A stretch of 64,000 nucleotides of DNA from Larimichthys crocea. Taxonomy: Eukaryota; Chordata; Actinopteri; Sciaenidae. The position numbers and the translations under genes are program-made. Shown here one piece after another: positions 13,103 through 28,000 of the stretch; the stretch's first letter is position 1, and every line of letters begins with the position of its first letter. The notes beneath the pieces were generated by a model, which was not told the origin of the DNA, made no database searches, and saw only the letters and a program-made list of their open reading frames with translations. Location of the stretch: the NCBI RefSeq assembly GCF_000972845.2, contig NC_040016.1:2314701-2378700 (forward strand). The letters run 5' to 3'.

Positions 13103-14979
13103 ATGGATCCACTCAGCGGAGGAGACACAGACGCGCCGCTGCTTTCCGCCTGTTTTCCTCTCTTTCTCTTCTTGTTTGTTTATTCCTCTTTTCCTCCACA
13201 AGGCCACATTTGCAACTTCTCCTCCATCATCTGGAAAATCCTCTCCTTTTTTTTTTTTCTCCTCCTCCTCCTCCTCTAGGGGATTATAACGGCCCTGACT
13301 GGCCGATTGGTGACTTCGCAACATGGCCGATGCTTTTCTTCTTTACTTTATTGATGCTATATTCACATAATTCATAGCAGTTTCCAAAAACAAAACAAAT
13401 GTGCTGTGAAAGACGCGTGTTATTCTCTGTGACTTACGGCTTTGTATTTCTCTCATTCAGCAAAATGTTCATCGGGGGTCTGAGTTGGCAGACAACACAA
13501 GGTGAGCTGTCCCGCACGCTACTTTAATAAGTCTCAATGAAAGCCTCTTGTTTACACAATTAGGTCCAACACATCCACACAGCGATGGGCTTCCTGGAGT
13601 TAAGGAGAAATGCTGCAAATTGTTCAATCAAAGCCTCCTGTTCAACAAGGATCAGCTCTTAGGATTTAGACTTGCCGAGGCGCAGGGAGATTAACACGGG
13701 AAATGCATGCACATTGAACGACTTTGTCTTTGCCTCTTTTTTTTTTTCCTCTCTCCTCCTGCGCAGAAGGTCATTTATAGTAAGAGTAGATCGATTATTG
13801 CGCGTTAAAGCACAAGTTGGGCTCACGTCGACGGCCACTCTTTCCGTATGGTTGCATCCATTCATTTATTTTAAGAGCCGTGAGCGCAGGCTGGTGCGTG
13901 AATACAGTTTATTCTTGTTGCGATGGCCCGTGTTATTATCCCGCTGCTGCCGCCGCCGCCGCCGCTGCTGCTGTGTCAAAACAGCGATCGTCACCAAGTG
14001 TAGCTTTGTTTGTGGTCCGCAGGGCCTAATGGGCTATTATGCTGAATGGCTATATAGCCCCCGTGTGCAATCTCTGGATGACTGGAGGGACACAAACACA
14101 ACGTGGTCCGCCCGACCCCCATTGTCTCTCTCCAGCCACTTTGCACATCACCCCAACGGTGGCCTGTAGGGGAAAGTCATGTCTGGTGTGTTGATGCGTG
14201 TTTTGTTTTTGTTTTTGTTTTTTTTCTTAACTGTGTGTTCGTCCTTTGCTGTCTTTGCAGAGGGCTTAAAGGAGTACTTCTGTAAATTTGGCGAGGTGAA
14301 GGAGTGTATGGTGATGCGGGATCCCGTTACCAAGCGGTCGAGGTAAGAAGGAGGCGTGTGCGCTCCGCCGTCCTATCACTGGATGCCTCATGCTCTTCCA
14401 TGCTTTTCCATGAGACTTGTTTTTAAAGTGACGTGAGTTTTGCATTTGCATCTTATTTTATTTTATTTTTTTTATTTTTATTTCTGTGTGTTTTCCCATT
14501 TGCTTGCAGGGGGTTTGGGTTCGTAACATACGCAGAACAAGCCGGTGTGGAAAAGGTTTTGGCGCAAAACAGACACGAGTTGGATTCCAAAACGGTGAGT
14601 TTGTGCCTTCGTGGATCTGGATGCTTCCAGTGACTGTCCTGGATAACTTTTCGGAGTTTGTGTAGTATGTTTTCTTCCACCCCTTTCCTCAGTGCTTTTT
14701 GCCTCGCACCGTATGGCTTGTAAAGTTGAGGAGTACGTTTTTGGAGTAGCCCCTCTACCCACCCTCCTCCTTCTCCTCCTCCTCCTCTCTCTGCTCATTT
14801 CCCCCTCCAAATCCCGGTTCAGGGCGCCAACATGAAAGCGTTCTTTCTTGGTCTTCATTGCCATGGTTACCTGGGGACCTGAATGGGGTAGGAGCCCCTT
14901 GCAAAACCCTGAGAGGGTTTATGCAGGGAGCTTACAAGTTTTTTTTTTTCTTCATAGAAAATAACAGCCCCCCCACCCC

Positions 14980-15021
<42 letters not shown>

Positions 15022-15482
15022 AGAAAAAGTTTTAAGGGGATGTTGTGAACAAGTTGTGGCTCCCAAACTTGATGTCAGAGTGGAGAAGTCTTGTGAGTTT
15101 TTATAAATTTATATATTGGTGCTGAGGTTAAATAACCGCTGTGATTGGGAGTTTCTCTGTGATTTCCCCTCCTACGCTACAGGCACATGAAGGAGTTTCT
15201 CTGTGATTTCCCCTCCTACGCTACAGGCACATGAAGATTCAAATGTGGGTAAATGGGACAAATCAGTCATAGTGTAGAGTTCAGGGCACACAATATGTTT
15301 GTGTTCAGTTACATCATGTCTTTACAGAGGACAGCTGCATGAATTGTGGGTGAATCCCTGCGGTTTGTAGTTTGGTGACTGCTGACTCAGATTTAAATAT
15401 CTATGAAGGTGTGAATGTTGCTGTCTTGGTCATGTAAGTTGAGTGACTGGGTGTGTCTTTGTCAGTTTGTTGCCTTTTCTAA

Positions 15483-15533
<51 letters not shown>

Positions 15534-18500
15534 ATGATCACTTGAGAGTGAAAATTGGTGGCACAGAAAGGCAGCGGAGCCCAAGGGGTGGAGAAAGGTA
15601 GAGTTGGTTAGTTGTTGGAGCAAGCCTGTTGCCGGGGGTGACGCCAGCCACAGGAGACAGTGCTGTAACTGCACAGCCTGATGGGATTTATGTCTCCATA
15701 ACAACTTCTCTGCTATTTTGCATTAACTTAAGACACCCTGCTCGGTTGGGTAGCAGAGCTCTGACACACACACATAGATAACGCTATGCCATGACAGACC
15801 TTTACACTTATTTTGTGCACGTGTTTGTATCTTAGGCACAGTTTTTAAATATTTGAATTGAATTGCACAGCTGGATGTTTCTGTACAGTCGCTTTAATTT
15901 TTTTTTATTACAAAATGAGTGTTGCTTCTGGTAATCTGCCCTTGTTTTTCAGTTGGCTTGGAAGTAAGTTCCAAGCAACTGTAAAGTGTTACTCAGTGAG
16001 TCATATTACCTATTAAAAGTAGGTACAGTCTTTGAGAGCCAGACCGTGTGTGTGTGTGTGTGATGTGAACATTAGTTTAGAGGCAGAGGATTTTTAGAAG
16101 CTCAGCTTGGCAGGCCACTGGTGGGGTTAGGCGTTGCCCTATTATAAACCAAAATACAGCACAAGGCTAAACAATAATAATGTGCCCCACTCAAATGCAG
16201 CTTTGGTTGCTCAGGTTGTTGTGGCAGCAGTCTGCGGGGGAAGCATGCCGTGGTACCATTTATCCAACCAGGCGTTTTAAACAGGGGTATGGTTGCCATT
16301 TTGTCGTTCCATTTTGGAAATAAGAGCCCAGGTTATTTTCCCCTTCTTCTTCTTCTTCCGTGTGTTTGCAAATCTCTCAGATTTGCAAGGGCTATATCGT
16401 TAAAGACAACAATGACTTAGACTGTGTTTTTTTTTTTTTTTTTGGTTGCTTACGACCTAATTCTACGAGAAGACATAAAATAACGCTGGTGCAGAATGAG
16501 CGAACGTTGTGCAGCAGCAAAATGGTTAATTTCTAGAGATAGGTAACACCGTTACCACATTTTTCGGCTATAAATAATTATGATTGGGTTTGAAGGGTTA
16601 ATTTATTTTGTTATAACACACTTTGAGACTACTGTACCTTTATGGCACAGCCTCTCTCCTACATTCCCAACACCTGTCCCGTTTGAAACATTTTCTATAT
16701 TTATTGATTCCAATATTTTCTCACACCTGGACTCTTCTCCTCCTCCTTCTCTCTCTCTCTCCACAGTTAGAGGGGAAAAAAACTATTGTTTGATCAGCAT
16801 GAGGTGTGAGAAAGACATTCCTCCCTGGAATGAGGAAGAATATTTGATGCTCTGATTTTTTTTTTTCCTCGTCTTTTTATGCTGAGCCTTTGGTTTATGA
16901 GAAAAGACACTGCAAGGCCTGAAGCAGGAAGGAGAAAGACAAGGAAGGTGAATGAAAGGAGATGTAACAGAGCAACAGGGTGCTGTGTAAGGACACACAG
17001 GGTGAGAAGTAGACTAACTGGTGCAAGGTCCATGCCACTGGTTATGTGCGGTATTAAACATTTACAGTCCTGTTACATCCAGTATTCTTTTAGCCACACT
17101 TCGAAAGCAAAGACCCAATACCGTAGAAAGACCATAGTTACTGTCAATACCTGTGTGGCTAAAAATACAAACCCAACAAATCAGTGGTTGTCTGTTGTTT
17201 TTAGAGTGAGGTCTGTAGAGGTTGTTGTTTTGGTTGGAGGTTAGATTTCCTGTTGAGGGGCAGAGTATGGCCCTAGGGCTGTGGTGTGCTGTTGTATTTC
17301 CCTGGACAGAGAAGAAGGACACAACTGTTATTTGTTTTCTCTGAGAGATACTTTACTGGAACCAGTTACGGAGGGGGAAAAAAAAAGACGAGGCCAGATA
17401 TTCTCTGAAATGCTGCCACTCCTCGCTCGGATTAGTGCGGGGTGATTTTTAGATTTTGGCGTGTTATTATTTGTGGTGCAGTCGTAAGAGTTTTCAGATG
17501 AGACAAAGGGTCATCTATGTGACACCAGATTTGTTAGCACATGAACGAGCCATGGATTATTGTGCTTTTTTGTCGTTCTTATAATAAAAAACATATTTCT
17601 TAAGCTATATACGTAACGCGGTAGATGGTGAATTATGTATTCAGCTGTGATGCGTTAGAGATATGTTAGTAATTGCCCCAAATAACCCCCAATAGTGTAA
17701 CCCTGAACTAACATTACTTGAAAGAAAAGCATGTTTTATTGAAGGAAATGGCAAAAATAAGAAATATAAAGAATATTTTTGTTTTCGTTTCATTTTTTTT
17801 TACACCAATTAAACACAAGCCGTGTGCTTAAGAGCACATTTTAGCTCCAGCCTCTGTGGACCACATTCTGCCACAGCTACTGGTCTAACACCTGGTTGTT
17901 GGAGAGTGGAGATGCTAGCACTAGCTCCTCGCTCCTGACTGGAGATTAACTGTTAATGCTGACATGGACAAAACTGGTAAAGGGGGGGGATGGAGAAGGT
18001 GTACGAGAGAAGAGAGAGAGAGAGAGAGGGAGAGGGAGGAGGCCCAGCTCCCGTGCTGTAATTAGTATAGATCTGAAAAGCAACTAATCGGATTGAAGGA
18101 AACAAACTGGATTGGGCTTCCGAGGTCCATGCGTGGCCTGGGATCCAGGGATGAAGCCTGTACCTGCTCTGAAGGTGGAACCAGAGTTCTCTCTCTACAT
18201 GCTACATGTGCACAACCCCACACCCCCACCACCACCACCACCACCCTGGCGAGGTGCCTTACCAGGGTTACAGGGGCAGGGGTGGCGTTGGGCTGGGGGG
18301 TCCTCATTAGTGAGCTTCGTTAACTAATTACTGTGCCATTGTTCAGCTGTGCAGATTGACCCTGCTGGCCTAAGCCCAAACCAAGTCTCCCTCTCACTCT
18401 GTGTGCATGCATTGACATGCCAACTCCTTTTGTCTCCTCTTCTGTTTATAGCTTTTTGTTTAATTTATATTGATTATATTGCCATAATGGGGCAGCCTGT

Positions 18501-18635
18501 GGTGTCTTTTTATCAGTGTGGGTGATGGCCATTTTGTTGCAAGAAAGTCTTGGCAGGTGGGCAAATGTGTCAGAGCTATAATGTCTATATGCATTATGGC
18601 AGTACACTTGTTGTCAGTAGTCTGGAAGAGGTGGA

Positions 18636-18669
<34 letters not shown>

Positions 18670-18992
18670 AGTGTTTTTCATGTTCTCTTGCCTGTTTGAT
18701 CACACGTATGTGTCACTTTGCGTACATGTGTTGGTGTTTATGTTTGTGCTACATTATGTGGATGCTCATGAGTGTATGTGTGCCTGTGGGGGTAGCACGG
18801 GAGCCCCAGTTCCTCTACGGGCCCATCTGTTTTGTACTCTTTGTCCTGTTAATTAATGAAATCAGAGGGGCTGCCTGCTGGGACGGCCCCGCTGCACCGC
18901 TACACTGGACAGGCCCACTTTCTCATGGGCTGACTCTGTTTTCCAAATGAATGCCTTCCCTTTCTCCCTGTGCTTTCTCATTTTCACACTCA

Positions 18993-19037
<45 letters not shown>

Positions 19038-22000
19038 CCTTGATTTGACGTTCTATTTTTTATTTTTGTTTTCCAGTTTGTAACACTGGTGGATGCGCTG
19101 GGCCACGTGAGGTGACTATTGGTCGTAGATTAGTCTAGTCTTTTTTAAAAAAGCAAAATCACCTAAATCATATTGTAGGCTCTGCCGTCACTTTGCTACC
19201 TAGATTGAGCGGAGGTTGGATGTCATGAAGCAGGATGTTAGTCAGACCATTTCACGAACACTCAGTCATAACTCTTCTTTGTCAGTCTGGAAAGATCAAC
19301 CTTTTTTTTCTTCTTCCTAAAAAGGTTTTTAACCTTATTCTTGAGCGGTTACGTTTTCACTGCTGATTGGGACGGTTACATGGCGGAGCCACTTTTCACT
19401 GAAGAGCTATTTCTGAGTGTTGCTAGCAGTGACCTGGCTAAGTCATTTTACTTTTTGCTTTGTGGCCTATCTGTCTTCCTCGAGGCTAATCCGCCAGTCT
19501 GATAGATGCTTTAGTTTTCATTTATTACAGCCTTCCTCTGAGTACAGCCAGATGTAGAAATTACATGTTAGATATATTCTTGTTATTCTGCTGAAGTGGA
19601 ATGATTTTTTTTAACAGCATGGCATGACTGTAGCCGTAGTAGCACTACTACAGATATTGCATTAGGCCTAACCTAGTCTAGTTGGTAACCTCCTGTATTT
19701 TAGGCTGTTCTTTAAGAATTCTTGATCATTTAAAAGCTATTAAATATTGGTGTTTTAACATTAAATATGGGTGGAAAATATGATCAGATATACCAAAAGA
19801 CATATATATTAGTTGCTTTTTTCCATACTGTTTGTGCCATGGGAACTGTCTTCTTTAATGTCTCTAATTACATTGTATGACTGTAGCATCGATGTGACGA
19901 CGATCTTGACTTGTATGGTCCTCAATTTATTGGATAAGCCAAAAAAATTGTGTCCTAGTTTTCCAATTGAGTTTCAAGAAAAATATCAGAAAATATGTCG
20001 ATTTTTGTGATTGCCCACTGCTAATGTAAAAATGTCAGTATTTCCAAGCAGAACCGAAGAAGACATGGATCTTACAAAGACACACAGAGAGGAGACTGAT
20101 TTTCAAAATCACTGCACGCTGTTAAATCAGTGAAAGAGGCCGTTGGATGTTTGTGTTGGTACCGTCCTCACATACTGTATACACTGTACGTGACTGAAGC
20201 CTTGGTGTCAGATGTTTGCGGTGTTTTTTTGACCGCTGTCATTGTCTGCTCATGATCTGTCTCCCTGCCACATAATCGCCTCAGGGCAGCACCTGCCCTC
20301 TAGTCTTGTTAAAACAGTTAAAGGCAAGTGGGCAGACCTGGACGCCAGAGGCACTTTCGGTTTGGAGGAAACACTGGACACGTTACCTGAATTTCCACAA
20401 CACCAGAACTGTTATGTTGAGTTAGAGAAATATATATTCACAAGAAAATGTAGGACAGTATAGTATGTCATAATGACTGTGTACATTGCAGCCTGTTGTC
20501 GTAGCCTTCTGGTGTGATTCTGTCATCGTGTTATACCTCAGAGGTCACTGCAGCCTCTCCTTTCTTTAATATTCTTTGCTTGTTTTATTTTTTTCCCTTA
20601 ATATACACAGACAGCCTAAGTACAGTTGTTTTCAGTAGCGCTAGTACTGCATAGAGTAAACACTGAGGCATGTAGTGTTCAGAAATGGCTACATACGTGC
20701 TTGTCATTTTCATTATTTGTGTCTTTTGCACTCCTCTTTTATACAAATGAAAAGCAGGTGGTACAAAAGTCACTGTGTTGGCAATACTACAGCATAAAGA
20801 CACACATCTATGTAACATTTGGCCCGCTAAGCACAGATCGTGTAAGAAATGCAGGAATGTTGTCATTGTTTGTGAGTGCTCTCTGTTGGTGCACTGCCGA
20901 TAGTCGCCGGTGGCTTTGCGTGTCCTTGTCACCTTTGTCTTTGTGCTCAGACCAGCTGGAGGTGACATGACTCTCCTCGTCTTTGTGTCCCACTTCAAGG
21001 TGCAAAGTCCTTCTGCGATCTCACCCAAGGACGCTGCAGCTGCATCTGAGTTACACAGCGCCGTGCTCTCGAAAGCAGTGTTAAATCTGAGGTTCTTAAA
21101 GGTCCTTGTGGGATATTTTTGTCTGTAGATTTGTCATCAGAAGCAGGGCATTATCACAGGAAAGAGATGAAAGGATTGCCTGAATATTGAATGAACACCC
21201 TCCCCCTGTATTGTGTGTATTATTCACATCATAAGTACTTATTTCTAGCCATTTGATAGGCTCCTTTTAGTTGCCAATATCAATTCAATACCTCTGATAG
21301 CGGCTGCGTGAGGCACAAGGGGTTTTGCTTCACACATCCAATTATTAGAACAAAGATGGAACTCTAAGACCATAATACACTACAACGTCCTGTGACCTAA
21401 AATCATCTCTCTCGTTGGCTTGAGTGAGAATAACATGAGATTCCTCACAAATTTAAAATGCCAGGCCAGGCTTTGCATATTTAGCATTATTAAAGGCCAG
21501 CTCATTCAAAACTCATTTGCTTCTAATTTTATCTGTAACCTTGACCACTGCTGAGACATTCCACTTGGGAGAAATATGGATGCAGTCAAATCTGGCTAAT
21601 CCAAAATGGAGGTTGTCTGGATTTGTGAGATTTAAAAAATATATATCCATCTGAAATGTATTCAGAATATTAAATGCTCATTTTAGATTCCAGACTGCCC
21701 CCGCTCCTTCTAGTTTTGTGGCTAAGATGCATTTGGTTGTGTCAATTCGTAAATGTACATATTCACGTCTCACTGTGTATTTTGTTCCCTACGCCTGTTT
21801 GTTTGGCCGGTGTGTTTGGATTTTTTGGGGCTTGCATAAACAAGGGTCTACTATACATACTCGCAGATTAACATACGGTCTATTTTTGGACTTGCAGGCC
21901 TTCACATGGGTTCTGACTTAGAGGCTCTGTGTTGTAACTAATTCTAGTTAGTTAACAGTTTGATAAGTCATTGAGGCCCAGAGCGAAATTCACAAGTTTA

Positions 22001-25000
22001 AACAAGAACAGGAGCAGCTGGTGTTCTGGGTAAGAAGATGTCTACCTCCCAGTCTCTGAGGAGACAGGAAAATATTTGTTCTCTTTTTTCTTTTTTTAAA
22101 AAAATATAACACCTTAATATATTTTTGGGTTCCTGGAAACCCTGAACCCTCCTTTACAGCTCAAAAACATGTTTAACTTTGTTTTAACACATAAATACTA
22201 CATGACCGTTTCCTAATTTTATAAGAATTTCTTATTTGGGGACTCAGAAACCCCAGCTGAGAAACATAACAGATGCTCCATACCATCCTGTAAATTTGTT
22301 GTAAACCAAATAAATCTATAAATATAAAATATAACATATAAAATCTGAATTATTTGCTTATTTGATTTAATCAGAATGCCTTTCAATGCTGGCACAATGC
22401 TGTGGCCAAGGTAAAGATAGAGATATATCCCACATGTTGGATTTTAAATGTCCAGTGTGTAACATTCAAGGGGATCTACTGTCAGAAATAAAATATGATA
22501 ACTGTATATATTAACTTGGAAATATTATTATTATTACCTTAGCTATGAGGATTTTATATCTTCAGAGGGAGTGGGTCCTCCTCCTCTGTCCAGTCCGCCA
22601 TGTTGAAACGCCATGTTTCTACGAACGGACTCTTGTTTTTTGCAATTTTCACGCCCACTGTAGTTTATCTTTCATGCTTGGAACGGGTGGGTAGGGCAAG
22701 TGGTATTCAGTTTACCAATAGATGCCACTAAATGTTACACACTGTGCCTTTTTAATATGGAAAACCATATGCAATTATTATGTTTACACTTACAGCAGAG
22801 GGTTCTGTGCATCTCCAAATGGTTATAGCAAATGTCGACAATCATTTGCTTATAATAGAATCCTTTTAAATATCTGTAATAAAGTAGTGCCGGCCTATCG
22901 CAGTTAATCAAATCCACAGTAGATTAGAAAAGTGTGTTTTTTTTCCCCCACTGATGTTACCGCTTTATATCTCATCTTTACTCATCTCTCTCCTACAGAT
23001 CGACCCAAAGGTGGCGTTTCCACGCCGGGCTCAGCCTAAGGTGAGTGCACCCTGAAGGGGTTAACAAGCAGGAGGAGCAGTGATGATGTCATCTGTCACC
23101 CCTCATCACTCACCACTTGGTTGGCCGGGATTAGAATCAGAGGCAGTGACCAAAGAGAAGCAGCAATCCACTTGTCCATCCTGACACCGTGACCTCATAC
23201 CCTGACCCTTCCCAACCCCCGACCATCAGAAGCCAACATCTTACACAGACACACACACACACACACTCATCTGTGTCCTGGCACACACATCAGCGAGTTC
23301 TTACACACAGTATTCACCTGTACCCACACCTAAATAGCCCTGAATGTCACAGACATTAAACTGAAAGGAAATAGGTTGAATGCTCCGCTTTCAGAAACCT
23401 CTGAGATAAGATAAACACCAACAAACACAGGTCTCTTTATCACAAACATCTACCCCCTGCCTAATGTGATTAGTGGTAAACGATGCCTTTTTCTTCTGTG
23501 TTGCTAGCTGGTGACCAGGACAAAGAAGATCTTTGTCGGGGGACTGTCAGTCAATACCACCATCGAAGATGTGAAGCATTACTTTGACCAGTTCGGAAAG
23601 GTAAACTATACACAAATCTGGCATCTATTTGTAGCCATCACACTCTGTAATAAGCTCCTGTCTTCCAGATTCTTCCCCCTCCTGACTGTACCCCTTCATC
23701 ACCAACCCCCCACATCATGTTACCGAGTGAAATTAGTTTGAATGGGATATTATTTAACTAATAATTCTATATAGGTGGATACATTGGTGCATGAACAATA
23801 TGTTTTCATATAACTGATCTATTAATTAGATCAATTTGGTGAAGTTTGTGTGTGTACTACCACCTGGTGTGACAGAAGCGGGGCATCTTACACTATTAGC
23901 TTGAATCATTTGTCCATTAGTTAACTATTTACACTTTATTAATCCTGTTTAGCTAACAATATAAATTGTTTATCCATTATTGTTCGCTTTTTCAATTATT
24001 TGTCCATTACTATAAGTTAACCTTTTCCACTAGTCATCATTTATTTTTAGCTGTCCAATTTTTTCTGTTAGTTTTAGCTTGTATTCCCTATTTCAGCCAC
24101 CTTCCTCTTTAACTATGAACCATTCCAATTCTTTGTCCATTACCATAACCTGTTTCACTCATTTAACCATTATTTTTCATTTACCAAATATATATATCTA
24201 TCATATTATCTGTAACTTGTAGCTAATTTTAAGCATTTCATGTTTTTTCTGCATGCGTGCTAACTACAGTAGTGATCAGACACTCTTAACACAACTCGTG
24301 GTGTTCAGCTGAGAAAGCTGACTCAATATGTGGACACTTTTAAAATCGAATCAAGATTTCCGTTTGATCAAATTAGTTGAGCTACTTCGCAATCTTTCCA
24401 CGTACCCCCGGGCAACTGCATGAGGTACCCCCCTGAGGTAGTAGCCTACCCCTTGTTGGTAATTGCAGCTCTAATGGACTGTTCACATTTGATAGATTAT
24501 ATTAATCTTTTGGCCCTCTCCCTTTGACATCTTTCAGCTTTAACTTGTGTTTCTCCTCTTGTTTTACAACTTTTCCCCTTTTCATTTGAGTCAAGGCACA
24601 ACAAAAAACTGCAAAAAAAGGGGGCCTGATGTCAGAAAAGAAGTAGTGAGAAAAACAGCAGATGTTTAAGGGGAAAGGGAGGACTGAAAGAGAGAAAGAT
24701 CTAGAAGAAAGAAAAAAGGAAGATGCTGTGCAGTCATTGATGGTTTGCTCTGTCAGCCACAGTATTAGTTAGTTTGTTAGTTTATCTCTTTTGTTAGCTG
24801 TTTTGCTCTTTTCCGATCACATCTTAGTGTTTTTGGCTTCTACATTTGTCCTGCTCAGCTCCTTTGAATGAAATTTGGTGAAAGGCAAACACATGCTGTG
24901 GAGACAGATGAGTGGCCGGGGAGAGGGAGGAAGAAAAAAAAAGCAGCAGAGAGGAGGGGGGAAGAGGAGAGGGAGATGGCGGGGGACTGAAAGGGAAGGA

Positions 25001-28000
25001 GCAACCCCCCATGGAGAGAGAGTGAGGGGAACTCGGAAGGGGTTGAAGGGCAGAGAAAAGGAGGAATGTTGAGATAGTGAGGAGGAAAAGTGACTGTGAA
25101 AGGGAAAAACAGCATCTGATGGGCCAAAGTATCAAAGTATCCATCATGTTTGAAATGTTGGCTCACTTTTTAAGGTAACTACTACTTTGGGTGGTTTCGG
25201 AGTGTGATTGAGTAGAGTTCAGGTTCTTCACTATTAACTAATCACATGCAACAGCTGCTCCTGTAAACCCCCCCCCACCTTACCCAAAATCAGTACCTCA
25301 GACACCACCTCCCCTCCCATTCCACATACACACACCCTGCTTCAGTCCCTCTCAGCTTGTTGCCGTGGTGACCTGCTTTCACCCATTGTCCTGTTGTAAT
25401 CCAGTGTTTTGTTTCCTTTAAAAAATGTGTAAGAAGTGTGTATTTGCATGAATGGAAAGAGGGGTGTGTGCGTGTGTGTGTGTGCGTGCATGAGTGTGAC
25501 AGTGGCATCACTGTCGCCAAGGAGGGAGGCGAGCTTGCATACATTTGCACAGACTGTAAGACTCACAAGCCAGTGATCCAGTCGTCACACACATTAAGCG
25601 TGTGGTTCTGCTGTTGGTGATCAGGAAGGAGTCTGAAAATGAACATCGCTTCAGGATGTAGACCTAATGGCTTGGAAGAAATTAACAGCACGAATCTCCT
25701 TCTGCCTTGTGTCTGGCTGTGTTTTCTCTCAGTTGGCCTCTGACTCATGTTTGGGGTATTAGCATATTTCAGGTGCTAGTTCAAATTTAAATGTCATTTA
25801 ATTCCGGCTCGCGGATCCTGGTCGACCTGGATTACATGTGAGACTGTCACATAGTTTAACTCATTGTAAGGTGCACATTGTGACATGTGTCATGCTTCTT
25901 CACCGTGTTCTATAAAATGGCAGCTCTGTGCCGAATCACTTCTCCCTGGTGATCACAGACACTCATATCTAAGACAACACTCCCTCCGCAGGATGAGGGA
26001 ATATTTGGACTGTTTGGACACGTGAGACCAAAGCTGCATCAAGGATAGCGCCAATCCCACAGTGCATTCCTGCTGAGCGGGAGGTATTTCTTGTTTATTA
26101 TCTGAGCCTGGTTACAAGGTGCAGGTTAGGATGGAGCAGAACTCAGTGTCCTGTTTATTTTCATACTGTGGCACCGCCTCGCAAAGGAAAACACAGAATG
26201 CACTATGCATTTTCTGCAACTCTTTGATACGTGCCGCCGCTTATTTTTTTGGAGTATGCTTCTGAAAGCACACCTACACAAACTTTATTAGACTGGACTG
26301 CTCAGTTGACACGGCGTTTTGGACCAAACCGAAGAGTCTAAGGTGCATGTTAATGTGTGGTTTCCCAACTGAACAATTCTGAGCTCCTGTTGCTGAATGT
26401 CCTCTAGGCTAATAAGACTACAGCAGTCATGTTTGTGTGAGAAATAAGTCTGAATCCTGAGGCGAAGGTCTTGTAACCCCCCCCCCACACAACCTGGTGG
26501 AGAGTTGAGAACACCTCCTTTCTTTTTTGGCGAAGGCTGAACGCAGAGCCTGTGTGTTGCAGTTAGGTGATTTGATGATTAGCATTTCAGGGATTTTGGC
26601 CATACAGTCAATTATGTTTAATCCAAGGGAAATCCCTGTTTTCATGCTTTCCATCCAGCCTCTCTGCACTGCATTCCTGAAAATACCTTACATGGAAAAC
26701 TACCGTTAAACCATCCCAACCCCCCTTTTTTTTTTGAAACTCTTCTGAAATCAAATGAGCGAATAGCACACAGCAGTAAGCAAAGGAAGGAGTGGATAAG
26801 ATGAAAAATGCAGCATGGACAGGGCAGACGGGAAAAGTTGGGACTCCACTCACCCATGTGAGCTGGCGATTAGGAGGCTTGACTGAACACTTTGTCTGCT
26901 GGCCTGTTTAGAGAGAGATGGCTGGAGAGGGAGAGAGAGGGAGAGAGGAGAGAATGAAAGAGGGAGATGTGAGGAGACAGAAGGGGAAAAAATGTGAATG
27001 CCACCTTTCATAATCTCGCAAATAGTGTAATGGACTTGTCAGCAAACGCTTGTTCTTCAGACAATAGCTGCACGCTTCACTAAAAACTGGATATTTTCAA
27101 TGCTGCACTGCGCTTGATCACAGTCGACCCTTGTTTCCGTACATCTGAGAGTGTCAGAACTTCATGAGAATATGACCTTTAACTTTTCTTCACTCTCTGC
27201 ATGCATGCTGACTAGTTAGCGACTGAGCCGCCGCTAAGCCAATCTCAGACCCCCACAGCTATCCAATCAGATTGTCTTACAGCACCCTGGGCAGTGGACA
27301 TCGGAGATCATCTTCTTATTGGTTTTGGCAAGGGCAAGGGGCTGGTGTGTGACCACAGCATAAGTTCACACACGTGATAGAATAGTTCTCAAGTCATCAC
27401 ACCATTATATTCCAATAGAGGACAATTAGATGAGCCATATTATCATGACTGCACGGCATATTATCTCTTTCCTGGCTTCAAATTTGGCCCTGCACAGCTT
27501 AAAGGCTCCTCACACTGGTAATGCTAACCATCGGTCATCTCTTCCAGAATAGATGTTGCTAATGCTAACAGGAGGGCTAGCTGTGCATGTAACTCTACTC
27601 TTATGATAACATGTTGGCTTGCAGCTGTCTACTTACTGTCCTGTTCCCCGGGCTCTCTGCTGTGTCATTGAGTTTGGATGACCGGAAAGGGTGGAAGAAG
27701 GCAAGAGGAGGAGAAGAGGGGAGGTGGGGAGGGTGGTGGGGATAAAAAGTGAATGAAGGACAGAAAGAGGAGGGGTAACTCTCTGTGTGTGTCCAAGCTA
27801 TATGTCAAGGATGGGAGTTGAAAAGGTCAGGGGGGGGGTTTGTAGAAGCAACCTTGATCCTGTCCATATTCATCATTTAGCAAGGAAAATCCCCAAATCT
27901 CTCACTTTTATAGGCACAGACACAATCTCAATCACACCAGAAGACATGGATGTGTTTTTCATCTGAAGTAAAGGTTAGAAATCGGATGGCCTAGTCATCC

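Larger units (their letters stand above)
14595..22998. other. msi1: msi1 intron 4, 8.4 kb
   Basis: This is the longest msi1 intron, separating RRM1 from the inter-RRM linker. It holds a poly(T) run, a 44-bp tandem duplication, CA/GT and CT microsatellites, and a MITE near its 3' end. No additional musashi-like exon or nested gene was recognised in it on either strand. Confidence 0.6.

Noticed and set aside
12438..13324. Several overlapping long frames on both strands around the msi1 first exon
   Set aside because: They are produced by GT, CT and CTC simple repeats and GC-rich 5' sequence. Only the frame from 12869 fits musashi and its splice site.
24380..24470. Possible transposon end (ACGTACCCCC... 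and GGTACCCCCCTGAGG words)
   Set aside because: No matching inverted terminus or duplication could be found, so no element is called.
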